Origin: an uncultured Lachnospiraceae bacterium
Lineage (GTDB): Bacteria; Bacillota; Clostridia; Lachnospirales; Lachnospiraceae
Length of the DNA stretch: 48,758 nt
Direction: 5' to 3'
Assembly: GCA_910587045.1 (NCBI GenBank)
Contig: CAJULG010000012.1
Coordinates: 1 to 48,758, forward strand
Part shown: piece by piece, positions 42,197 through 48,758 of the stretch
How the letters are laid out: each line of letters opens with the position of its first letter
How positions within the stretch are numbered: the first letter of the stretch is position 1
The notes under the pieces: model-generated
The model's input: only the letters and a program-made list of their open reading frames with translations
The model's database searches: none
What the model was told of the DNA's origin: nothing
Translations under genes and position numbers: made by a program

Positions 42197-43057
42197 TCAG
42201 GACGCTCTTTTCCTGGAGTTGTCAGGAACGCTGGAGCCTGTATATCTGCCTGTCTGGGCATAAGAAAGAAATCGTCTTGGTGTAATGCCGGTATATTCCT
42301 TGAATTCCCTTTGGAAGTGCGACTGATCTGCATACCCTAGCTCTGCCAGATAATCACAAAGAGAGAGTACGGGCTGGTGCAGAATGGAATCGATCACATT
42401 TTGAAACCGGACGATCCGTGCAAAGGTTTTCGGCGTGATCCCCATGGCATCCAGGAAGATTCTGGACATATGCCGCTCAGAATAGTGCAGTTCATCTGCT
42501 AATTCATGAATCCGCACATTTCCTTGTAAAGAGTTGATCTCGCATAGAATATAGCCGGTCAGGTCATTCACTCCGGTTACATTAATGCACGAATCGAAAT
42601 AGGTATGGAATAAATCTGCCTTCAACGATAAGGAGTGTAACTCCTGCAATTCCCGGAAGAATACAAACAGATCGTCTTCAATCTGTTCTAAAAAGATTTC
42701 CTGATTGGTAGTGTCCTTCAGGGTCAGTCCCTGATAGGAGATAAACAAGCCGGGTTTCAGGCGGACACCGAAATAGGAGGCATCGGATAATCGCTGGATC
42801 TGTCTTGCACGGGTGCCGGAGCCAAGGATCTCCATATGATTCTTATGGCAGTCCTGAATAAACAGAATATCCATGCAGCCGCTGGGGATGTATGTAACAG
42901 TCTGATCTGCCATAGTGCCGCCGGCAGTCTGAAATTCATAAAACAGTGCCTGATAAGGTTCGCTGAACATGATTTCAGCATAGTTCAGCACCCCCTCCGG
43001 AACAAAGGGCTGATGGAGGATAAAATGGCTGTCTTTTTCGTAGTTTCGGTTATTCAT
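42197..43057 (-). CDS. AraC-family transcriptional regulator
   Basis: The protein is 286 aa when started at the ATG (43057) with GGAG upstream; the frame is open to 43153 but that part lies over a terminator-like hairpin. The N-terminal half resembles the AraC ligand-binding domain of unknown-ligand regulators (TYIPSGCMDILFI). The C-terminal half has the HTH pair (LADELHYSERHMSRIFLDAM and LAELGYADQSHFQREFKEY, then GITPRRF). It is divergent from the AmtB-PII gene and may respond to nitrogen or another signal. It converges on the metallophosphoesterase with 12 bp between stops. Confidence 0.88.
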   Translation of the reverse strand: MNNRNYEKDSHFILHQPFVPEGVLNYAEIMFSEPYQALFYEFQTAGGTMADQTVTYIPSGCMDILFIQDCHKNHMEILGSGTRARQIQRLSDASYFGVRLKPGLFISYQGLTLKDTTNQEIFLEQIEDDLFVFFRELQELHSLSLKADLFHTYFDSCINVTGVNDLTGYILCEINSLQGNVRIHELADELHYSERHMSRIFLDAMGITPKTFARIVRFQNVIDSILHQPVLSLCDYLAELGYADQSHFQREFKEYTGITPRRFLSYAQTGRYTGSSVPDNSRKRAS

Positions 43058-43083
43058 GCTGATCACGCTCCAATTCTTTAAAA

Positions 43084-43118
43084 GAAAAAAAGACAAGGAA
43101 GCTCTGACTTCTTTGTCT
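43084..43118 (-). terminator. Terminator-like hairpin in the AraC leader
   Basis: On the minus strand AGACAAAGAAG pairs with CTTCCTTGTCT (one mismatch), followed directly by a run of Ts. It lies 27-61 bp before the AraC start, so it would attenuate any transcript started upstream, unless the gene's promoter lies inside it. Confidence 0.55.
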
Positions 43119-43186
43119 GCTTCTATATTACTCGCCTTTTCTTCAGAAGTCAATGACCAATTTGTCGGTTAAATGTCCATTTTTTT

Positions 43187-43209
43187 CAAGAATCTTATTA
43201 AGATCCTTG
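43187..43209. promoter_or_regulatory. 23-bp dyad between AraC and the AmtB-PII gene
   Basis: CAAGAATCTTA and TAAGATCCTTG form a near-perfect palindrome (one mismatch pair). It lies in the divergent intergenic region and is a likely operator for the AraC regulator or a nitrogen regulator; the binding protein is unknown. Confidence 0.55.
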
Positions 43210-43311
43210 CTAAACTCAACCACATCCTGATCACTTCGATGAGGTGATGAAGGGAATCAGCATCTGTGTCTTCGGGCAGGATGCAAGAAAATGAGTAAGG
43301 AGTGAGTGCAT

Positions 43312-45066
43312 ATGGAACTTAGTCAAGAGATTATGAGTACCATAGTAGATGCCGCCACAGGCGACGTACTGACAGGGGTCTGGTTCCTGATGGGTGCGGC
43401 ATTGGTATTCTGGATGCAGGCAGGTTTTGCTATGGTAGAGGCAGGCTTTACCAGAGCAAAGAATGCCGGAAACATTATTATGAAGAACCTGATGGATTTC
43501 TGTATCGGTACAGTGGTATTTATCCTGATCGGGTATAGTTTATTGTTAGGAACGGATGTAGGAGGCTTTATCGGAATGCCAAGCTTCAACATCTTTTCCG
43601 GTTATGATGCATTTGACTGGCCGGGTTTTGTATTTAATCTGGTATTCTGTGCGACCACAGCAACCATCGTATCCGGTGCCATGGCAGAGCGGACCAAGTT
43701 TTCATCCTACTGTATCTATTCTGCAGTGATTTCCGCAGTGGTATATCCGATCGAAGCACACTGGATCTGGGGCGGCGGCTGGTTATCCCAGGCAGGCTTT
43801 CATGATTTTGCCGGATCCTGTGCCATTCATATGGTGGGCGGTCTTTCCGCACTGATCGGTGCCGCATTGCTTGGGCCGCGTATCGGCAAATTCATTAAGA
43901 AGGATGGCAAGGTTACCAAGGTGAATGCTTTTCCGGGACACAATCTTGTCATTGGGGCGCTGGGTGTATTCATCCTCTGGTTTGGATGGTATGGCTTTAA
44001 CGGTGCGGCTGCAACGACAACGGATCAGTTGGCAAGTATTTTTGTGACAACGACCATTGCTCCGGCCATTGCAACAGTGGTATGTATGTTATTTACCTGG
44101 ATTAAATACGGCAAGCCGGATGTATCCATGTGTCTGAATGCATCTCTGGCAGGTCTGGTGGCGATTACTGCGGGCTGTGATGTAACGGATGCCCTGGGGT
44201 CTTCCATTATTGGTGCTGTAGCAGGTCTGTTAGTGGTATTTGGTGTCTGGTTCCTGGATAACGTATTACATATTGATGATCCGGTCGGTGCCGTAGCAGT
44301 GCATTTCTGTAATGGTATCTGGGGTACTTTTGCAGTCGGTCTGTTTGCAACGCCGAGTGCACCGGGTTCAGAGCTTTCCGGATTGTTTTATGGCGGAGGT
44401 CTTCAGCTCTTAGGGATCCAGAGTCTTGGTATTGTATCTGTGCTTGCATGGACTGCAGTTACTATGACCATTGTATTTCTGGTGATCAAGGCAACCCACG
44501 GGCTCCGTGTTTCCGAAGAGGAGGAGATTGAAGGTCTGGATCTGAAGGAGCATGGACTTCCATCTGCCTATGCAGGCTTTGCCATTATGGACGCTACTGC
44601 AAATATGACGGAGGTAAATGAGAATACCGATCTTGGTGAAGATGATTATGTAAAGGCATCCGATGCTCAGAGAAATGCAGCGGTTCCGGTTGCCAATGCG
44701 CCGATCGCAAGTGATATTAATAAGGTAGTCATTATTGCAAAGCTGTCCCGCTATGAGCATTTGAAAAAGACGTTGAACGATCTAGGTGTTACCGGTATGA
44801 CAGTGACACAGGTCATGGGCTGTGGCATTCAGAAGGGTGCCGGCGAGCGTTACCGTGGTGTGGAGATGGATGCTACCCTGCTTCCGAAGGTCAAGGTAGA
44901 GGTTGTAGTCAGCAAGATACCGGTGGACAATGTGGTAGAGGCAGCGAAAAAGGCCTTATACACCGGGCATATCGGAGATGGAAAGATTTTTGTATATGCG
45001 GTCAGCCGTGTTGTAAAGGTCCGGACCGGTGAAGAGGATGTTGCAGCATTACAGGACGTAGAATAA
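43312..45066 (+). CDS. amt: Ammonium transporter fused to a PII (GlnK-like) domain
   Basis: The 584-aa protein joins an AmtB channel (about residues 1-405, eleven TM helices) to a cytoplasmic PII domain (about 470-584). The pore histidines are present (CAIHMVGG and VAVHFCNG). After the last helix comes the Amt C-terminal motif (GLRVSEEEEIEGLDLKEHG), then an acidic linker, then PII. The PII part has the T-loop (GAGERYRGVEM), the B-loop TGHIGDGKIFV that binds ATP, and the end RTGEED. The tyrosine usually uridylylated (RGAEY) is Met here, so the domain should not be regulated by GlnD-type uridylylation. PII would gate its own channel in response to ATP/ADP and 2-oxoglutarate. AAGGAG precedes the ATG; the GTG at 43306 is too close to it. 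Confidence 0.95.
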   Translation: MELSQEIMSTIVDAATGDVLTGVWFLMGAALVFWMQAGFAMVEAGFTRAKNAGNIIMKNLMDFCIGTVVFILIGYSLLLGTDVGGFIGMPSFNIFSGYDAFDWPGFVFNLVFCATTATIVSGAMAERTKFSSYCIYSAVISAVVYPIEAHWIWGGGWLSQAGFHDFAGSCAIHMVGGLSALIGAALLGPRIGKFIKKDGKVTKVNAFPGHNLVIGALGVFILWFGWYGFNGAAATTTDQLASIFVTTTIAPAIATVVCMLFTWIKYGKPDVSMCLNASLAGLVAITAGCDVTDALGSSIIGAVAGLLVVFGVWFLDNVLHIDDPVGAVAVHFCNGIWGTFAVGLFATPSAPGSELSGLFYGGGLQLLGIQSLGIVSVLAWTAVTMTIVFLVIKATHGLRVSEEEEIEGLDLKEHGLPSAYAGFAIMDATANMTEVNENTDLGEDDYVKASDAQRNAAVPVANAPIASDINKVVIIAKLSRYEHLKKTLNDLGVTGMTVTQVMGCGIQKGAGERYRGVEMDATLLPKVKVEVVVSKIPVDNVVEAAKKALYTGHIGDGKIFVYAVSRVVKVRTGEEDVAALQDVE

Positions 45067-45104
45067 AGTTTGCATAATTTTATCTTTCAGGTATATAATA
45101 TTTA

Positions 45105-45139
45105 TATAGTCCCTGCCGGAGCTTCCGGCAGGGACTATA
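45105..45139. terminator. Perfect 16-bp hairpin after the AmtB-PII gene
   Basis: TATAGTCCCTGCCGGA (45105-45120) and TCCGGCAGGGACTATA (45124-45139) are perfectly complementary around a 3-nt GCT loop. No T run follows, so it may stabilise the 3' end of the mRNA rather than terminate simply. Confidence 0.7.
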
Positions 45140-45170
45140 CTATGTGTGAAAAAAAGAACAATAAAAATGA

Positions 45171-45198
45171 TTGACTTTTACATTTTTTTACATATAAT
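45171..45198 (+). promoter_or_regulatory. Promoter of the ArsB/NhaD-type transporter gene
   Basis: TTGACT (45171-45176) and TATAAT (45193-45198) are separated by 16 bp. A leader of about 65 nt follows. Confidence 0.7.
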
Positions 45199-45271
45199 AT
45201 AAATCGATTAAATGATGTCGCTTCCAACGTTTTACCTGAAAGCAGGACACCGGTGAATAAGGAGGATAAAA

Positions 45272-46633
45272 ATGGTAGCACAGATAGCAGCACTATTGAT
45301 TTTTATTGCCATGTTTGTTATGGTAGTAATAGATAAGATTGAACGCCAGTATGTAACGTTAGGCTGTGGTCTACTGACGTTAGGGTTGGTATTTGGACTC
45401 TGTATGCAGGATGTGAATGCGATCATAGAGACCCTGAATGTGAAATCCATTGCAACTTTGGAATTCTGGGGACTTGCAAAAGAAGCAGCAGCAGAATCCA
45501 CTGCAGGGATCAACTGGGCAACGATCATATTTATCGCAGGTATGATGATCATGGTAGAGGGTATGGCGCGGGTAGGATTTTTTCGCTGGCTCTGTATGAT
45601 GATCGCCAAGCTGGTTCATTATAAGACCATTCCGATTTTCATAACATTTATGATCATGTCTTTTATACTGGCTATGTTCATTGACAGTATTACCGTAATT
45701 CTATTTTTAGCTGCAGTAACCGTAGAGCTTTCACAGCTTTTGAAGTTTAATCCGGTTCCGATGATATTGTCCGAGGTATTCTGCGCAAACCTGGGCGGTT
45801 CTGCAACAGTCTGCGGAGATCCGCCGAATATTATCATTGGTACCTCCCTGGGACTTTCCTTCTTTGATTTTTTACAGAATACCGGCGTGATCGCATTGGT
45901 CTGTCTGGTTGTAACGGTCATATATTTTTATCTGGTCTTCCGCAAACAGTTAAAGGGAGACTCCACTGCACCGGTTAATGAAGCGGAGATGCCGGATCCG
46001 AAGTCAGCCATCACGGATAAGAAGGGCTTTGTAATAAGCTGCATTATCTTTGCATGTGCGATCATTCTTCTGGTGACTCATGCACAGACCGGTCTGACGG
46101 TCGCATTTATCGGGACTGTGATCGCGATCCTGACCCTGATCACCTCCGGCAGGGCGGTCGGAACGGTGCTTAAGAAGGTGGATTATAAGACACTGCTGTT
46201 CTTTATCGGTTTATTTATTGTAGTGGGCGGTCTGGAACAGACCGGCATTCTGGAAGTGGTAGCAGGCTTTATCGGGAGGATCAGCGGAGGAAATGGAATG
46301 GTCATGGTAGCCATCATCATCTGGTGTTCTGCTATTGCCAGTGCCTTTGTTGATAACATACCATTTGCAGCAACTATGGTACCGGTTATCAGCGGATTAG
46401 CGGCAGCCTCTACAGGTATTGATATCCGTACACTGGCATGGGGGCTTTCCATGGGTACGGATATTGGAGGCAGTGCTACTCCGATCGGTGCATCTGCAAA
46501 TGTAGTGGGTACATCTGTGGCAGCCAAGGGCGGATACCCGATCGGCTGGGGAAAGTACTGTCTGAAGGTAGCGCCGGTAACGATACTGGTATTGATTGTT
46601 AGTACAGTGTGGATTTTTATCCGATATTTTTAA
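45272..46633 (+). CDS. ArsB/NhaD ion-transporter superfamily protein
   Basis: The 453-aa protein has about eleven TM helices. The two inverted-repeat halves each carry the superfamily loop: NLGGSATVCGDPPNIIIG in the first and DIGGSATPIGASANVVG in the second, with FVDNIPFAATM before the latter. Members move anions, arsenite, Na+ or dicarboxylates; the substrate cannot be chosen from sequence alone, and no ars regulator is near. AAGGAGG precedes the ATG. The next gene starts 12 bp downstream. Confidence 0.88.
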   Translation: MVAQIAALLIFIAMFVMVVIDKIERQYVTLGCGLLTLGLVFGLCMQDVNAIIETLNVKSIATLEFWGLAKEAAAESTAGINWATIIFIAGMMIMVEGMARVGFFRWLCMMIAKLVHYKTIPIFITFMIMSFILAMFIDSITVILFLAAVTVELSQLLKFNPVPMILSEVFCANLGGSATVCGDPPNIIIGTSLGLSFFDFLQNTGVIALVCLVVTVIYFYLVFRKQLKGDSTAPVNEAEMPDPKSAITDKKGFVISCIIFACAIILLVTHAQTGLTVAFIGTVIAILTLITSGRAVGTVLKKVDYKTLLFFIGLFIVVGGLEQTGILEVVAGFIGRISGGNGMVMVAIIIWCSAIASAFVDNIPFAATMVPVISGLAAASTGIDIRTLAWGLSMGTDIGGSATPIGASANVVGTSVAAKGGYPIGWGKYCLKVAPVTILVLIVSTVWIFIRYF

Positions 46634-46645
46634 GGAGGAATGTGC

Positions 46646-47248
46646 ATGGCAGAACAACTGATAATTTCAATCGGGCGTGAATATGGCAGCGGCGGCCATA
46701 GGATTGCTGAAAAACTGGCAAAGCGGCTTTCCCTGCCATTCTATGACCGCAATATGTTAGATGAGATTGCAAGTGAGAAGAATCTGAGTCAGCATGATTT
46801 TCATCTTTACGATGAATCACCGAGAAAATTGTTTTCCTCCAGGAGTGTCCGAGGGTTCAACAATTCACCGGAAGATGCTGTTGCCAGGATGCAGTTTGAT
46901 TTTCTGAAGCGGAAAGCAGAGCAGGGCGAATCTTTTGTAATAGTAGGAAGATGTTCGGAGGACATATTAAAAGGCTATGATGCATTGATGTCATTCTTTA
47001 TCATTGCGGATTTTGAGACCAAGCTGAACCGGATCCAGAAGATCCGGGGAGTTTCGAAGGAGGAGGCTGAAGCGCTCATCCGGAAGCATGATAAGAAACG
47101 ACAGGCATATCATAATTATTATTGCCAGACAAAGTGGGGAGATGCCAGGAATTATGATCTGACCGTGAATTGCAGCAGATTAGGACTTGCAATAACAACA
47201 GATCTGCTCGAAGGATTTATACGGGCAAGAATCCGGGAACAATCATGA
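46646..47248 (+). CDS. Cytidylate-kinase-like protein
   Basis: The 200-aa P-loop protein begins LIISIGREYGSGGHRIAEKL, the CMK-like Walker A form (GREYGSGG), and keeps a kinase lid region (RGVSKEEAEALIRKHDKKR). It is the 'cytidylate kinase-like' family common in Clostridia, distinct from housekeeping cmk; the substrate is unproven. The ATG has AAGGAGG 8-9 nt upstream; a GTG at 46640 lies too close. It is co-transcribed with the transporter, and a terminator follows at 47285. Confidence 0.88.
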   Translation: MAEQLIISIGREYGSGGHRIAEKLAKRLSLPFYDRNMLDEIASEKNLSQHDFHLYDESPRKLFSSRSVRGFNNSPEDAVARMQFDFLKRKAEQGESFVIVGRCSEDILKGYDALMSFFIIADFETKLNRIQKIRGVSKEEAEALIRKHDKKRQAYHNYYCQTKWGDARNYDLTVNCSRLGLAITTDLLEGFIRARIREQS

Positions 47249-47284
47249 CCGTATGTGGTATTTCCAGAATATTTAACAGAAGCA

Positions 47285-47315
47285 GGGTATGCGTTCATGC
47301 GCATACCCTTAATTT
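47285..47315 (+). terminator. Intrinsic terminator after the kinase-like gene
   Basis: GGGTATGCG and CGCATACCC form a 9-bp stem with a 6-nt loop, followed by TTAATTT. Confidence 0.85.
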
Positions 47316-47496
47316 GTATAAAGGAACCAGGGCAGGGTGCTGCCTGCAGCATTGGTATAAAAACTGAAAAACGTAAGACTGATACACAAATAATAGAAAA
47401 ACTAAACAAAAACAGATGCAATAAATTGCAAATAAAAAAATGAATGCACAAATTAACTAAATAATAAAATAATTTAAAAAAGATTTCTAAAAACTA

Positions 47497-47525
47497 TTGA
47501 CAAAACAAAAAGAAGAATATATAAT
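47497..47525 (+). promoter_or_regulatory. Consensus promoter of the 467-nt RNA
   Basis: TTGACA (47497-47502), a 17-bp spacer and TATAAT (47520-47525) give a perfect sigma-A consensus. It is the best promoter in the window. Confidence 0.92.
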
Positions 47526-47582
47526 TTAACCATAGCCAATACAAGCGACCATTGAAAATTAAATGGAAAGGAGGAGATACCC

Positions 47583-47663
47583 TTGGACATACAAGCAGAA
47601 CCATCAGTCAATCATGGTTCAGTCTTATGGAAGAGAATCCACACAGAATGCCTTAAGATATAA
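47583..47663 (+). CDS. Possible 26-aa ORF inside the large RNA
   Basis: TTG at 47583 follows AAGGAGGAGATACCC and opens a 26-codon frame (LDIQAEPSVNHGSV...). The ribosome site is excellent, but the frame covers a visible hairpin and shows no protein-like family signal. It could be a real peptide or a chance reading of a structured purine tract. Confidence 0.3.
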   Translation: MDIQAEPSVNHGSVLWKRIHTECLKI

Positions 47664-47954
47664 TTCAAAACACAAAAGTCCACACAGAGCGTACCTTTTG
47701 TACGATAGAAGAAACAGGACACTAGGTAATTAATACATAAGAATGAAGTGGTTGGCTTACAAGACAAATACTTATCCTTTCAAAATATGCAAATTGTGAT
47801 GATATAAGAATCCAATCTTCGAAGGGAAGAACGGGAGTGATTTAGAGGTAACACAGGTGAAGAGATGATGAGTAACGGCAGGTGTGGGAATTTAATTATC
47901 GAGGAAGGTTTCTCGGATCAATCTCAAGGGAGATAAAAATGAATAACGAAAGCT

Positions 47955-47998
47955 AGAGGAAGCGTATTTCAATAAAAGAAAGCGCTTCCTCTTTATTT
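47955..47998 (+). terminator. Terminator of the large RNA
   Basis: AGAGGAAGCG (47955-47964) and CGCTTCCTCT (47983-47992) are perfectly paired, followed by TTATTTCT. Confidence 0.93.
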
Positions 47999-48060
47999 CT
48001 GCGGGCAATGAGGAAAACAGCCATGTCTGCATTTCCATCTGTCGTCTGTTGTTAATATAC

Positions 48061-48585
48061 TTATGGAGACTGAAAGATCGGAAATGCAAGGGGATTTAGG
48101 GAAAGGCAGGCAAAGGTCAGAACCTGCATGGAAAGCAGTATGGCACTTAAAATACCCACCCATTTCGGAATTCTGCGCGCAAAGGTCACATGAACTGCCA
48201 GCCATTGACCGCAGAACAGTCCGAGGGCATAGACGCCCAGATGTAGCAGCATACCATCCAGACCAAAACCGGAGTGCAGAAGATAATAGGTACCGGAAAT
48301 GACCAGAAAGCTGACCAGGATACTGATCAGACAGGCAGTCAGCCGGTTTACCCACCGAAATTCCGGTTCCAGGCGCATACGATGTACAAAAAGGAACCAG
48401 ATCAGTATAAGCGGGTAAAAGGCGAGCTTTAAATGCTCCCATATGCTTTCATTTATCGGGAAAAAAAGTCCGATAAAAATATTATTCCCGCTCCACGGAT
48501 ACAGATTATGAAACAGGGCCCCCAGCAGGAAGGCTGTTATGGCAGTAAAGATCACCCAACACCAGTGAAATTGTTTTTGTTTCAT
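48061..48585 (-). CDS. DUF6512-like membrane protein
   Basis: The 174-aa protein has about five TM helices. It shows the family-like blocks GALFHNLYPWSG and FFPINESIWEHLKLAFYP in the first third. DUF6512 proteins are small membrane proteins of unknown function in Firmicutes. The end (AFPIFQSP) stops a few residues before the usual PDPxTGxYG-like tail, so it may be slightly shortened. AGAAAGG precedes the ATG. It stands alone next to the right-end repeat. Confidence 0.75.
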   Translation of the reverse strand: MKQKQFHWCWVIFTAITAFLLGALFHNLYPWSGNNIFIGLFFPINESIWEHLKLAFYPLILIWFLFVHRMRLEPEFRWVNRLTACLISILVSFLVISGTYYLLHSGFGLDGMLLHLGVYALGLFCGQWLAVHVTFARRIPKWVGILSAILLSMQVLTFACLSLNPLAFPIFQSP

Positions 48586-48626
48586 ACGAAGTACCTTTCT
48601 CTTTCAAAACAGTTGTTGTATAATGA

Positions 48627-48754
48627 ACGCATAAGCGCGAACATAGTGACGAAAAACATTTGATGGCTGCTTGCAGACAATCAAATGTTTGAGGAACTGT
48701 GTGAGTGCAACGAACACAGAGAAACCGAAGGTTTCGAAGTGAGCGCTTATGCGT
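48627..48754. repeat. Multibranched palindromic element
   Basis: ACGCATAAGCGC (48627-48638) and GCGCTTATGCGT (48743-48754) form a perfect closing stem. Inside are three hairpins: AAACATTTGAT/ATCAAATGTTT (48654-48690, 11/11), CTGTGT/ACACAG (48697-48719) and GAAACC/GGTTTC (48721-48735). The layout is a compact four-way junction. The window ends 4 bp later, but the closing stem is complete. It has no ORF and resembles the hairpin block at 8409-8537 in style. Confidence 0.75.
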
Positions 48755-48758
48755 AGCA

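Larger units (their letters stand above)
47532..47998 (+). ncRNA. Large structured non-coding RNA (unassigned class)
   Basis: A transcript of about 467 nt runs from a perfect consensus promoter to a strong terminator with no protein of normal size. Several hairpins are visible: GAACCAT/ATGGTTC (about 47598-47620), CGTAC/GTACG (about 47689-47704), CGAG/CTCG (about 47899-47914) and ATCTC/GAGAT (about 47920-47933). The segment has adenine-rich linkers and purine-rich repeats such as GAAGAGATGATGAGTAACGGC, typical of ornate RNAs. The size is below ROOL (about 580 nt) and above raiA-motif RNAs, but both classes occur in Firmicutes and are the first to test. A 26-codon ORF with a strong ribosome site lies near its 5' end. 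Confidence 0.7.

Noticed and set aside
1..48758. CRISPR array, tRNA or rRNA genes
   Set aside because: No regularly spaced identical repeats and no tRNA T-arm/CCA pattern or rRNA core sequence were seen on either strand.

Overview
The window reads as a chromosomal segment of an anaerobic, spore-forming Clostridia, most probably a gut Lachnospiraceae. The reasons are a SpoIIID sporulation regulator, a T-box-controlled thrS, oxygen-sensitive indolepyruvate:ferredoxin oxidoreductase (IorAB), an ammonium transporter fused to a PII domain, a sortase-anchored surface protein, strong AGGAGG-type ribosome sites with some TTG/GTG starts, and moderate GC. No rRNA, tRNA or CRISPR array was seen. Assignments come from reading motifs and context; no database search was possible.

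Region 1 (1-3.6 kb) is visibly AT-richer than the rest and looks acquired. It holds a truncated, divergent SHMT-like PLP enzyme, a tyrosine recombinase, two small XRE regulators, and a locus with the layout of an Fst/par type I toxin-antitoxin: a 29-aa membrane peptide, a convergent antisense RNA with its own promoter, direct repeats and a shared terminator hairpin.

Region 2 (3.6-13 kb) is housekeeping. It carries a small alpha/beta-barrel-like protein, a one-TM protein, spoIIID, an UMF1/Atg22-like transporter, a zinc-dependent phospholipase C-like protein, an M15 (VanY/VanXY-like) D,D-peptidase, T-box-thrS and iorAB. A block of long hairpins lies between the T-box terminator and thrS.

Region 3 (13-20 kb) has a 1231-aa beta-helix surface protein with an LPXTG-like anchor, an AlkD-like DNA repair protein, an unassigned promoter/leader/small-ORF/terminator unit, and an acyl-CoA synthetase-like ligase.

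Region 4 (20-31.4 kb) is an accessory export-like cluster. Unit A (20150-24820) has a secreted Cys-containing protein, a membrane-anchored protein, three integral membrane proteins, an ABC ATPase and another anchored protein. Unit B (25122-30251) has an ECF-like sigma factor, a probable anti-sigma protein, a lipoprotein, two permeases and a paralogous ATPase. A DUF2974-type hydrolase follows. Substrate unknown.

Region 5 (31.4-43 kb) has two AraC regulators, a DUF2752 protein translationally coupled to a 13-codon upstream ORF, class II aldolase (fba), and a three-gene JetA/JetB/JetC-like (Wadjet/MksBEF-type SMC) operon with no JetD nuclease, followed by a membrane-anchored metallophosphoesterase.

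Region 6 (43-48.8 kb) has the AmtB-PII fusion, an ArsB/NhaD-type transporter, a cytidylate-kinase-like protein, a strongly promoted ~467-nt apparent structured RNA (47532-47998), a DUF6512-like membrane protein, and a multibranched hairpin element at the right edge.

The strongest candidates for something undescribed are the Fst-like locus, the 467-nt RNA, the sigma/twin-ABC cluster, the JetD-less Jet operon and the RNA/small-ORF unit at 17.8-18.3 kb.
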